Positions 1 to 8,570 of a stretch of DNA of 41,619 nucleotides are shown here, piece by piece. The notes under the pieces were generated by a model that worked only from the letters and a program-made list of their open reading frames with translations, was not told the origin of the DNA and ran no database searches. How positions within the stretch are numbered: position 1 is the first letter of the stretch; every line of letters begins with the position of its first letter. Source of the DNA: JBBQNJ01 sp038329845. GTDB lineage: Bacteria > Planctomycetota > Phycisphaerae > Tepidisphaerales > Tepidisphaeraceae. The DNA lies in assembly GCA_038329845.1 (NCBI GenBank), contig JBBQNJ010000041.1, positions 1-41,619 of the forward strand, read 5' to 3'. Made by a program: the position numbers and the translations under genes.

Positions 1-1
1 G

Positions 2-2062
2 CCGCTGGCGGATCAAGTGAAGTTCTGGGAACTGTGGAACGAGGCCACACCCTTTGGGCAATATTGGTCGGACGGAACAGCGCAGGACTACCGCGATATG
101 ACCCGCAAGGTGTGGGATCGCGTGAAGCCGGAACTGCCGGAAGTCAAGCTGCTTGCCGGCAGTTACACCTGGTTTCAGCGGGATGTGCTTTTTGCCGAGG
201 GCAGCACGAACGCGGGATATGTTGATGGCGTGGCGACGCATCCCTATGGCAAGCCGAATCTGTTCACGCCGGTCAGCACCGCACTGGAGGCGGCGATGCT
301 CAAGCAGTCGGCCAAAGGAGACTGGAAGCACGCCGGCATCTGGATCACCGAGATCGGCACGCCGGAATGGGAGTTCACGGCCCATCCCACGGAGCAGCGG
401 CGGTTCATGGTGGCTCGAAGCGTGGCGCCGATCTACCTGCTCTCGCAACTGGGCGCCGGCGACGTGCCGGTGAAGGTCTTCTTCTTCACCAGCAAATACG
501 GGGATTCCCGCGCCGCCGACGACAACTTCAATCTCTGGCACGGGCGCGATCCCAAGCCGGGCCTGATGGCATTCAACGTGATGGCCAGCCTACTGGAAGG
601 AACGAGCCTGCGCGGCGATCTGCTGGCCACGACGCCGCGCGCCTGGGCATTGCACTACGTGCTGCCTGACGGCGGCAGCGTCGTGGCGACCTGGCCGGAA
701 ATCAACTCCGATCGCAACGAGTCCGAGACCGGTCAGATGGTGCTGCCGGCAGAGGATTTCGACGCCGTCGACTACCTCGGCCGCGCCATCGGCACGCGCC
801 AAGGGGACACGCTCGTCCTGCCCACCCGCGTGTGGGAGACCTGCTACGTTCGCAGTCGCCGCGCCCCCGAGCGGGTGGCCGCCGCCTTTGCCAAGGCGAC
901 TCTCACCACCGGTCAGCCCCTGCGCCTGGTGGCCGAGTCCTTTACCCGCCCGCTGGCTTCCCGTCCGCCGCTGCGCCTCAAGGTGCGGAACCTCACCTTG
1001 CAGACCGCCGATGTGGAACTCGCCATCAAGGCCCCGGCCGGCATCACGCTGGGACAACCGCGGCAGACGCTCGCGGCGGTCAAGCCCGGCGAAACCCGCA
1101 CCGTGGAGTTCCCGATCACCGATGCCACCACCGACCCCACCAATCGCTATGCGTTTGACATCGCCGCGAGCATCGGCCGACAGACCGTGAACGTCAAACA
1201 GGAAGTGCAGGTCGCCTGCGCCTTCTATGGCACGCCGACCATTGACGGCGATCTTTCCGACTGGGCCGACGCCATTCCGGTGACGATCGCGCACCGCTCG
1301 CCCCTGAGCGATTGGGGCAACGAAAAGCCCGCAATGCTCGTCAGCCCGTATCGCTTCTGGATGAAGTGGGACCAGCGGAATGTCTACTTTGCCGCAAGCC
1401 TCTACGACACCACGCCGCACCCCTCCGCGCCGCCGGAGAAGACCAGTGGTTTCATGCACGATAACGACATGTTGCAGCTTGGGTTCAACCTGCTGGAGCA
1501 GAACCCCGACGACACCCTCCTGGGGCATCCCCTCTATGACAAGGGCCTCGCCAGCGACATCGACTACGAGTTCGACGCCGGGCCGATCTTTGCCCCGGAT
1601 AGCGCGATCGCCGGCCAGATTCGCCGCCTGATGGCGCCAGGCACGCGGTATCAGCACCATGCCAACAAGGGGCTGGACAACGCTCAGACCCAGCCGCCGC
1701 TTGGCCCGCTGGACGCCTCCGCGACCGGCGGGCGCGAAGGGCAGATCGTCATCCGGTATGACCAGCTGGCGAAGCTCTATACCTACGAACTGGCCATTCC
1801 CTTGGATCTGCTGCCCGAACTGCGGAAACAACTTCAACCGCTCCCGCCCGGCGCGGCGACGGAGGTGAAGTTCGCGTTCCGAGTCGGAGATGACGACAAG
1901 TGGCTGCGCGGCAGCCACTGGCAGGAAGAGGCCAACGATATGGACCTCGCCGCCAACGGCTTCGCGCCGCGGGTCGGCACCCCGCGCTGGACCAACAACT
2001 ACGCACTGCGTCTGCAAACCCCCTGGGGCTTCGTTCGTCCGGCCACCGCGGCGGAGCGATGA
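2..2062 (+). CDS. Partial secreted glycoside hydrolase with C-terminal CBM9-like domain
   Basis: The reading frame is open to the window edge, so the N-terminus is missing. A GTG at 17 is only an internal codon. The first visible residues include WELWNE, the usual ending of the clan-A (beta/alpha)8 hydrolase strand that carries the acid/base Glu. About 103 residues later, WITEIG fits the nucleophile Glu strand, with THPYG between them. This supports a retaining hydrolase, but the family (GH39-like, GH5-like or other) cannot be fixed from the fragment. A beta-sandwich-like linker follows. From about residue 400 (counted from the GTG) a segment starting GTPTIDGDLSDW resembles the CBM9-like domain of xylanases, and it runs to the end. 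The protein probably acts outside the cytoplasm on plant or algal polysaccharide, but the signal peptide would lie upstream of the window. Confidence 0.75.
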   Translation, partial: PLADQVKFWELWNEATPFGQYWSDGTAQDYRDMTRKVWDRVKPELPEVKLLAGSYTWFQRDVLFAEGSTNAGYVDGVATHPYGKPNLFTPVSTALEAAMLKQSAKGDWKHAGIWITEIGTPEWEFTAHPTEQRRFMVARSVAPIYLLSQLGAGDVPVKVFFFTSKYGDSRAADDNFNLWHGRDPKPGLMAFNVMASLLEGTSLRGDLLATTPRAWALHYVLPDGGSVVATWPEINSDRNESETGQMVLPAEDFDAVDYLGRAIGTRQGDTLVLPTRVWETCYVRSRRAPERVAAAFAKATLTTGQPLRLVAESFTRPLASRPPLRLKVRNLTLQTADVELAIKAPAGITLGQPRQTLAAVKPGETRTVEFPITDATTDPTNRYAFDIAASIGRQTVNVKQEVQVACAFYGTPTIDGDLSDWADAIPVTIAHRSPLSDWGNEKPAMLVSPYRFWMKWDQRNVYFAASLYDTTPHPSAPPEKTSGFMHDNDMLQLGFNLLEQNPDDTLLGHPLYDKGLASDIDYEFDAGPIFAPDSAIAGQIRRLMAPGTRYQHHANKGLDNAQTQPPLGPLDASATGGREGQIVIRYDQLAKLYTYELAIPLDLLPELRKQLQPLPPGAATEVKFAFRVGDDDKWLRGSHWQEEANDMDLAANGFAPRVGTPRWTNNYALRLQTPWGFVRPATAAER

Positions 2063-2213
2063 TACTAGTGCTTCGTCACGTCTAGGTTTTGGGCTTCCCT
2101 ATGATCGTTTCCCCCGGCGGATTGTCGCCGGCATTGAGCCAGGGGGTCCTGATGCGCAAGAACTATGTGGTTCGGTTGTCAGATGAGGAACGGAGCGTTC
2201 AGCATTGAGCATT

Positions 2214-2258
2214 TGGCGCAGCGATGGCGCCTCGACACTGCGCGAAGCGGCTGCGCCA
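2214..2258. repeat. 9-bp inverted repeat in convergent spacer
   Basis: TGGCGCAGC (2214-2222) is exactly complementary to GCTGCGCCA (2250-2258), leaving a 27-nt loop. It lies in the roughly 300-bp spacer between the glycoside hydrolase and ahcY, which converge. No T tract follows, so this is not a classical intrinsic terminator. The spacer 2063-2364 shows no convincing gene. Confidence 0.45.
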
Positions 2259-2313
2259 CATGGCAGGAGCGCCACCGGCCGACCCTCGCACCACAAACCT
2301 CTCCCGTCTCTCA

Positions 2314-2361
2314 GTCCCTGCGTCGCTGCGTCCCTGCGTCGCTTCGTTCCTCCGTATCTTC
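2314..2361. repeat. Degenerate octamer tandem array (6 units)
   Basis: Six consecutive 8-nt units begin with GT: GTCCCTGC, GTCGCTGC, GTCCCTGC, GTCGCTTC, GTTCCTCC, GTATCTTC. The array decays toward its right end and stops 3 bp before the ahcY stop codon. It resembles the octamer arms at 30622-30797 in period and composition (CTTCGTCC-type units). It is non-coding on both strands as far as can be judged. Confidence 0.7.
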
Positions 2362-2364
2362 CAC

Positions 2365-3861
<1,497 letters not shown>

Positions 3862-4037
3862 CGACAACGATCTCCGGGAAAAAAGCCGTTTCGGGATAGC
3901 GGCGTCGCGGCCGCTCCATCCTTCCATCCGGATACATTGTCGGATGGCCGGCAGCGCAAATCAAGCGCCCGATCCAGATTCGGGGGTTGTGCCCGATGGG
4001 CTTGTCGCTGTATCTATGCGTGACGATGAGGTTTGCG

Positions 4038-4625
4038 ATGGCGCACCGACTGATTTGGACCCGACTGTTTTTTTCGGTGGCAATCGGGCTGGCAGCGGCC
4101 CTGGGGGGTGGCTGCATCCCCAAGATGCGGGTCGAGCGGACCGAGGGGATCGAGTCGTATCTCCAGCACCAGGCAAGCGCCGAGGCGATCGCGCTGGCGA
4201 TCCGCCAGTCGCACGAAGCCGGAAGTCCCGAATACGAGCGGACCCGCGTTCTCTACGATCGCGCGATGTACCAGGCGCGATCATTCCTGACGAGCGTCGA
4301 AAACGATGCGCTCTACTCGGCAATCGTGGATGTGCCGATCATTCGATACACGTCCAACCGCACTTTTGCGGCGATCAACGAAATGATGGTGACGTGCGTG
4401 CCCTGGGCACCGGCGGAAAAGCTGCGCGATCCACTGCCCTCGCTGTCGATGACCCGGCGGCTCGTCCGCCAGCTCCAGCGGGCGGTGAAGAACATGAAGA
4501 ACCAACGGCAGGACGTGGCTGCGCCGATTCTTCAAGAGCAGCTCGATCGAATGCAGATGATCCGGTTCGAGGAACTCAATTCGGGGGCTATCCGTCGGAA
4601 ATACCTCGGAGAGCAAGGTCCATAG
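4038..4625 (+). CDS. Hypothetical lipoprotein, about 195 aa
   Basis: The N-terminus has Arg, a hydrophobic run and a lipobox-like LGGGC, so a lipidated envelope protein is predicted. The mature part is mostly helical and charged, with no domain I recognise. The ATG at 4038 is preferred because GATGAGG lies 6-7 nt upstream; an ATG at 4026 and a longer frame from 3987 are alternatives that would still place the lipobox within reach. It is divergent from ahcY, with a spacer of about 175 bp, and converges with the small lipoprotein at 4899-5108 across a repeat-filled spacer. The function is unknown. Confidence 0.75.
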   Translation: MAHRLIWTRLFFSVAIGLAAALGGGCIPKMRVERTEGIESYLQHQASAEAIALAIRQSHEAGSPEYERTRVLYDRAMYQARSFLTSVENDALYSAIVDVPIIRYTSNRTFAAINEMMVTCVPWAPAEKLRDPLPSLSMTRRLVRQLQRAVKNMKNQRQDVAAPILQEQLDRMQMIRFEELNSGAIRRKYLGEQGP

Positions 4626-4656
4626 GTGAGCGAGGGACACCGGCGGGGGGCTTGGC

Positions 4657-4770
4657 GATTTGAAATCCGAAGACAAAATCAAGAACTCAAATCCGAAATC
4701 GGAGATTTGAGATTTGAGATTTTAAATCTGAAATCTGAATCCGAAATCTTAAATCTGAGGTCTGAAATCG
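4657..4770. repeat. AT-rich heptamer repeat array
   Basis: Units of 7 nt related to AAATCTG and ATTTGAG run through this stretch. They are most regular at about 4702-4769, where ATTTGAG, ATTTGAG, ATTTTAA, ATCTGAA, ATCTGAA follow each other. The composition is strikingly AT-rich against the GC-rich surroundings. The array lies between the convergent genes at 4038-4625 and 4899-5108 and does not look coding. Confidence 0.75.
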
Positions 4771-4823
4771 ACCTGAACTGACGTCGCCCCGACCGCAAAG
4801 ATCCACCGCGGCAGTCCGCGCGC

Positions 4824-4865
4824 GGACGCCGTGGCTCATCACCCGAGGTGACGGCCACGGCGTCC
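4824..4865. other. Strong hairpin in convergent spacer
   Basis: GGACGCCGTGG (4824-4834) is perfectly complementary to CCACGGCGTCC (4855-4865). Inside the 20-nt loop, TCACC (4839-4843) pairs with GGTGA (4847-4851) around a CGA triloop, giving a two-tier stem. There is no T tract on either side, so Rho-independent termination is not directly supported. A bidirectional transcription block or a repeat family member are both possible. Confidence 0.65.
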
Positions 4866-4898
4866 ACTGCGACACACAAATCCAGCTCCCGGCCCGCG

Positions 4899-5108
4899 TC
4901 AGTCCTTGTTCGGGGCATTGTCGCGAACGTGAGTTTCTTCCTTCTTAATCGCCCCGCTGGGCGTTTCACTCACGGTCACTTTGTCCTTCTTGACCGTTTC
5001 TCCGTTGACTTTCGTTTCGGTCTTCTTCTCCGCAAGTTTGCTGTCACATCCCATGAACGCGACAGAACTGACGGCGATTGCCGAACTCATCAAAATGGCC
5101 TTCAACAT
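4899..5108 (-). CDS. Small lipoprotein, 69 aa
   Basis: A short exported protein. A hydrophobic N-terminus ends in a lipobox-like FMGC at about residue 20, followed by a Lys/Glu/Thr-rich, very polar mature part (KKTETKVNGETVKKDKVTV). The ATG at 5108 has an excellent ribosome-binding site, AAGGAG about 6 nt upstream, which argues that this tiny gene is real. The longer open frame to 5171 is unsupported. No domain is recognised. The low-complexity polar tail suggests a surface or periplasmic stress-type lipoprotein, but that is only an impression. The gene is divergent from the tRNA-binding protein at 5360. Confidence 0.75.
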   Translation of the reverse strand: MLKAILMSSAIAVSSVAFMGCDSKLAEKKTETKVNGETVKKDKVTVSETPSGAIKKEETHVRDNAPNKD

Positions 5109-5281
5109 AAAACTCTCCTTCAATAAAAGGGTTTCCGATTCATTCTCGTTGCACAATCCGCCGTTCGGCACCTGGGCCGAAATCAGCGGGGTGATGCGTC
5201 ACGAGGCGCCCGACGTTTCCTTGCACCAGCGGACCCTACCGCGAAGGGTGTGCCAAACGCGCAAAACGCCGTGAAACCCGT

Positions 5282-5310
5282 TTGGCGATTGCCTGCGACG
5301 GGCATAGACT
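5282..5310 (+). promoter_or_regulatory. Candidate sigma-70-type promoter for the metG-beta/recN genes
   Basis: TTGGCG (5282-5287) and TAGACT (5305-5310) are separated by 17 bp, a fair match to housekeeping -35/-10 elements. The predicted start lies about 45 nt before the ATG at 5360. This is inferred from sequence only. Confidence 0.45.
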
Positions 5311-5359
5311 GTGCAGCTTAACGAACTGTTCGGAAAGAGTGCGACAAACTGGGATAGAC

Positions 5360-5713
5360 ATGGACCCCGAGACGACCGAAAATACCATTCAGTACGACGA
5401 TTTTGCCAAGTTGGATTTGAGGATCGCCACGGTCCGCGAGTGCCGGGCCCATCCCAACGCCGACAAGTTGCTGATTCTCCAGATCGAGCTTCAAGACGGC
5501 CAGCAGCGCCAGATTTGTGCCGGATTGCGTCAGCATTACGCCCCGGAAGACCTGGTCGGCAAGCAACTGGTGGTGGTAGCCAATCTCGCGCCGCGAACCA
5601 TGCGCGGCGAGGTGAGTGAGGGGATGCTGCTGGCGGCAAGCGATCCGCCGACGGGGAAAGTCGTTTTCATCACGCCGTCGGCGTCGGTGGCATCGGGGAG
5701 CAAGGTCAGTTGA
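5360..5713 (+). CDS. tRNA-binding domain protein (methionyl-tRNA synthetase beta-subunit-like)
   Basis: This 117-residue protein consists almost entirely of one EMAPII/CsaA-type OB-fold tRNA-binding domain. Typical segments are FAKLDLRIATV, HPNADKLLILQIEL, RQICAGLR, LVVVANLAPRTMRG and SEGMLLAA. In many bacteria this domain is the C-terminal part of MetG or a free beta subunit. The closest pattern is MetRS beta, with CsaA as the alternative. No catalytic MetRS is in the window, so a trans-acting role is inferred. The start at 5360 directly precedes MDPETTEN and has only a weak GGGA upstream; the open frame to 5282 runs through the putative promoter. RecN begins 22 nt downstream in the same direction. 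Confidence 0.85.
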   Translation: MDPETTENTIQYDDFAKLDLRIATVRECRAHPNADKLLILQIELQDGQQRQICAGLRQHYAPEDLVGKQLVVVANLAPRTMRGEVSEGMLLAASDPPTGKVVFITPSASVASGSKVS

Positions 5714-5735
5714 GCGATCGGACCGGCGCCGGATC

Positions 5736-7580
5736 ATGTTGCGGGAATTGCACATCACTAACCTCGCGGTGATCGCCGACGCAAGGATCGAACTGGATCC
5801 TCGCTTGAACTGCTTCACCGGTGCCACCGGCGCCGGCAAGAGCCTGGTGATCGGCGCCCTCGAGGTGCTGCTGGGACTTCGCAGCCCCGCGGAGATGCTG
5901 CGACAGGGCGCCGTCGAGGGTCGGGTGACAGGGGTCTTCCAAGTCGCCAATCCGCGGCTGCTCGAGCAGATCGACCAGATCACCGATCTGCCGGTGACGA
6001 GCGACGGCGGCGATGTGCTGCTGGCGCGGCGGCTGTACGCCTCGGGGCGATCCAGTGTCAGCCTTAATGGCCACCCGATCACGCTGGGGATGCTCAAGGG
6101 CATCGCCGAGACACTGGTTGATGTGCATGGCCAGCATGATCATCAATACCTGCTCAAGCCCTCGAATCAGCTCGAACTGCTGGATTCGTTCGGGCATTCC
6201 GAGCCGCTCCGCGATGAGTACCGTGCTATCTACGCGCGGCTGCTCGACGCTCGGCGGGCATTCGATGAACTGTCGGCCAACCGGTCGCTTCGACGTCAGC
6301 AGTTGGAGCTGCGCCAATTCCAGGCCGACGAGATTGACGCGGCGGAACTCAACGCCGAGGAGTTTGCCGAGTTGTCGGCGCGGGCCAGCGTGCTGGTGAA
6401 TCTGGGAAAGCTGAAAAAAGAGGCCGGGGCGGCGTATTCGGCGATGTACGAGGCCGAGGGATCGGTCTTGGAACGGCTGAAGATGATCACCGGGGTGCTG
6501 GGTGAGTTGGCGACGCTCGATGCGGGCTTGACGCCCATCGCCGCGGGGGTGAAGGATGCGACGATCCAGCTCGAGGAGTCGGCGTTCGATCTGTCGCGCT
6601 ATCTCGATCGCCTGGACCTCGATCCGGCCGAGCTGGGCGAAGTGAACGAACGGCTGAACACGATCAACCGTGTTCTAAACAAATACGGCGGCTCGATCGA
6701 CGCGGCGCTGTCGCTGCGACAACGACTCGGCGAACAGATCGCCGAACTGCAGAGGGCTGGCGAGGATCTCTGCGGCTTCGAGCGTGCGATCGCGCCGCTG
6801 ACGGAGGAACTGAATCGGCTCGGGCGATCGCTCTCGCAGCGCCGCGCCGAGACGGCCAAGCGCCTCGTGCCGCAAATGGAAGCGCAATTGCGCGAATTGG
6901 GGATGGAAAAGGCAAAGTTTTCAGTATCGTTCGAGCCGGCGGCGACGACGATCGAGGGACTCGGCTACCCCGCCGGTGCCAGCGGGTTTGACCAGGTCGA
7001 GTTCATCGCCCAGACCAATCCCGGGCTGTCGGCGCAACCGTTGCGAAAAATCGCCTCGGGGGGCGAGCTAAGCCGGATGATGCTGGCGCTGAAGGGAATT
7101 CTGGCCCAGTCCGACCGGGTAAGCGTGCTGGTTTTCGACGAGATTGACGCCAACGTCGGGGGACGGCTCGGGGCCGTGATCGGCGAGAAGCTGCGGGCCT
7201 TGGCCGAGCATCACCAGGTCCTTTGCATCACGCATCTTTCCCAGATCGCAGCGTACGCCGATCGACATCTCACCGTCCGCAAGGAAGTCCAAGGGCAAAC
7301 AACGACCACGAAGGTGCGTCTGATGGAAGGCGACGAACGGCTGCGCGAGCTGGCGGATATGATCGGCGGGCGGAACCTCACCGACACGACCCTTCGCCAG
7401 GCCGCCGAGATGCTTTCGGCAGCCCGGCAGCCGGTGCCAACGAAAGTGCGCGCCCGCCGGGCGGTCAAGCTCATCGCGTCCGAGGTCAGCGCGGTCAAGG
7501 CCGGTGCCCCCGAGCTCAGCCCAGCCAAGGTCGGCACGTCCAAGGCCGGCGCGGCCGGTCGCCAGGGGGTGCGTCGATGA
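5736..7580 (+). CDS. recN: DNA repair protein RecN
   Basis: RecN is an SMC-like ATPase that acts on double-strand breaks before recombination. The N-terminus MLRELHITNLAVI is diagnostic, with Walker A GATGAGKS at residues 29-36, a long central coiled coil, the signature IASGGELSRMMLALK near residue 438, and Walker B VLVFDEIDANVGG near 467. A His-switch region CITHLSQIAAYADRH follows. The protein is 614 aa against about 550 usually. The extra length is a roughly 55-residue C-terminal tail rich in Ala, Lys, Val and Ser with repeated AVKAG/SPAKVG-like bits, of unknown use. The ATG at 5736 is set by the conserved N-terminus. Its stop overlaps the permease start (ATGA), so the two are translationally coupled. 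Confidence 0.96.
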   Translation: MLRELHITNLAVIADARIELDPRLNCFTGATGAGKSLVIGALEVLLGLRSPAEMLRQGAVEGRVTGVFQVANPRLLEQIDQITDLPVTSDGGDVLLARRLYASGRSSVSLNGHPITLGMLKGIAETLVDVHGQHDHQYLLKPSNQLELLDSFGHSEPLRDEYRAIYARLLDARRAFDELSANRSLRRQQLELRQFQADEIDAAELNAEEFAELSARASVLVNLGKLKKEAGAAYSAMYEAEGSVLERLKMITGVLGELATLDAGLTPIAAGVKDATIQLEESAFDLSRYLDRLDLDPAELGEVNERLNTINRVLNKYGGSIDAALSLRQRLGEQIAELQRAGEDLCGFERAIAPLTEELNRLGRSLSQRRAETAKRLVPQMEAQLRELGMEKAKFSVSFEPAATTIEGLGYPAGASGFDQVEFIAQTNPGLSAQPLRKIASGGELSRMMLALKGILAQSDRVSVLVFDEIDANVGGRLGAVIGEKLRALAEHHQVLCITHLSQIAAYADRHLTVRKEVQGQTTTTKVRLMEGDERLRELADMIGGRNLTDTTLRQAAEMLSAARQPVPTKVRARRAVKLIASEVSAVKAGAPELSPAKVGTSKAGAAGRQGVRR

Positions 7581-8356
7581 ATTTTCCCGCCCGTGTCGGA
7601 CATTCCGTAATCGACCGCACCCGCCGATCTGTCGAAGTGGCGGCCGCGGCGCTGGCGGTCTGCGTCCAATCGGCGCGTCCGCGGACATGGCGCCGAACCG
7701 TGCGCGAGGCGTTGGCGCGGCAGATTCTGTTCAGCGGGGTCGAGGCGATCCACTTCGTATCGATGGTGGCGTTGGTGGTGGGCGTGGTGGTGGTAGTGCA
7801 ATACCAGATGTGGCTGGGGCAGGTGATCCGAAGCCAACTGCTCGGGCCGATCCTGGTGATCGTGATCGTCCGCGAACTCGGCCCGCTGCTGACCAACTTT
7901 CTGGTCATCGCTCGAAGCGGCAATGCCATGGCTTCAGAACTGGGGATCATGCGCATCAACGGCGAGGTGCGCGCCCTGGATGCTCAGGGGCTGGACCCGT
8001 TCATCTACCTGGTGATCCCGCGGGTGATCGGGATGACGATCGCCACGGCATGTCTGACGGTGCTGTTCATCGCGGTGGCGCTGGCCAGCGGCTATGTCTG
8101 CGGCACCTGGGTGGGAGTTCGCACCGGAGGGTTTCTCGAGACCGTCCTGGGCAGCATGGATGCGACCGATATTCTCAATGTCTGCATCAAGGGGATTCTC
8201 CCGCCGTTGGTTTCGGGGGTGATCTGCTGCATCGAAGGGCTGAACGTCGGCGATGCCCTGACCGATGTGCCGCAGGCCGCCATGCGCGGAATGCAGCGAT
8301 CGGTGGTGGCGCTGTTCGTCACCTCCGGCACGGTCACGATACTGACGTACCTGTAA
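7577..8356 (+). CDS. mlaE: MlaE-family ABC transporter permease
   Basis: This is the integral membrane subunit of an MCE/Mla-type phospholipid transporter (259 aa). The family core is clear: RELGPLLTNFLVIARSGN, then ASELGIMRINGEVRALDAQG with LDPF, and PRVIGM. The rest consists of about five hydrophobic segments and an N-terminal amphipathic stretch. It resides in the inner membrane, where it should pair with an ATPase and dock an MCE hexamer (9291-10301). The ATG overlaps the recN stop by 4 nt, so this start is firm. A 172-bp gap separates it from the next gene, and that gap carries its own promoter and a duplicated leader. The conserved RSG and ELG coupling residues are intact, unlike those of its partner ATPase-like subunit. 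Confidence 0.93.
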   Translation: MNFPARVGHSVIDRTRRSVEVAAAALAVCVQSARPRTWRRTVREALARQILFSGVEAIHFVSMVALVVGVVVVVQYQMWLGQVIRSQLLGPILVIVIVRELGPLLTNFLVIARSGNAMASELGIMRINGEVRALDAQGLDPFIYLVIPRVIGMTIATACLTVLFIAVALASGYVCGTWVGVRTGGFLETVLGSMDATDILNVCIKGILPPLVSGVICCIEGLNVGDALTDVPQAAMRGMQRSVVALFVTSGTVTILTYL

Positions 8357-8452
8357 CCGCGCGGCCCGATCCGCATAATCGTCACGACCGGCGCCTCGCC
8401 CGACCGCGGCGGCATTTTCCACGCCGGATCGGCGCTGCCAATGGGTTCGCCG

Positions 8453-8461
8453 TGATATAAT
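8453..8461 (+). promoter_or_regulatory. Extended -10 promoter inside the mla cluster
   Basis: TGATATAAT gives a TGn motif followed by a perfect TATAAT (8456-8461). The best upstream hexamer, CTGCCA (8435-8440), is poor, as is common for extended -10 promoters. Transcription would start near 8468, some 16 nt before the leader minigene. It would let the ABC-like subunit and everything downstream be expressed separately from recN-mlaE. Confidence 0.6.
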
Positions 8462-8480
8462 GGCTTGCGCGCATTTCGGG

Positions 8481-8570
8481 TAAATGATGCCGGACGAATC
8501 AACCCGATTCATTCTCGACTTCGACTAAATGATGCCGGACGAAACAACGCAACCCATTCTCGAGTTCGAC
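8481..8570 (+). repeat. Tandem 45-bp duplication spanning the mlaF-like start
   Basis: Copy 1 (8481-8525) and copy 2 (8526-8570) are adjacent and match at 39 of 45 positions by hand alignment. Each begins TAAATGATGCCGGACGAA and ends TTCGAC. Copy 2 holds the first codons of the ABC-like gene and copy 1 forms the leader minigene. The length is a multiple of three, so both copies are in the same frame and the TAA that starts copy 2 ends the first reading frame. Confidence 0.9.
8484..8528 (+). CDS. 14-codon leader minigene (duplicated N-terminus)
   Basis: ATG ATG begins a reading frame for MMPDESTRFILDFD followed by TAA at 8526-8528. The next base starts the ATG of the ABC-like gene, whose N-terminus MMPDETTQPILEFD is a close copy. 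Several of the differences change residues (T for S, Q for R, P for F, E for D). There is no good Shine-Dalgarno site before either start; CGGG at 8477-8480 is the best candidate. If translated, ribosomes ending at the TAA could reinitiate directly. It may equally be an untranslated duplication scar. Confidence 0.45.
   Translation: MMPDESTRFILDFD

Noticed and set aside
590..2017. Long minus-strand open frame of 475 codons opposite the glycoside hydrolase
   Set aside because: It mirrors the codon pattern of the plus-strand gene, has no recognisable domains and carries no ribosome-binding site; it is a GC-rich shadow.
3862..4037. SAH riboswitch upstream of ahcY
   Set aside because: The expected conserved core and pseudoknot could not be recognised in the short leader; no evidence beyond gene function.
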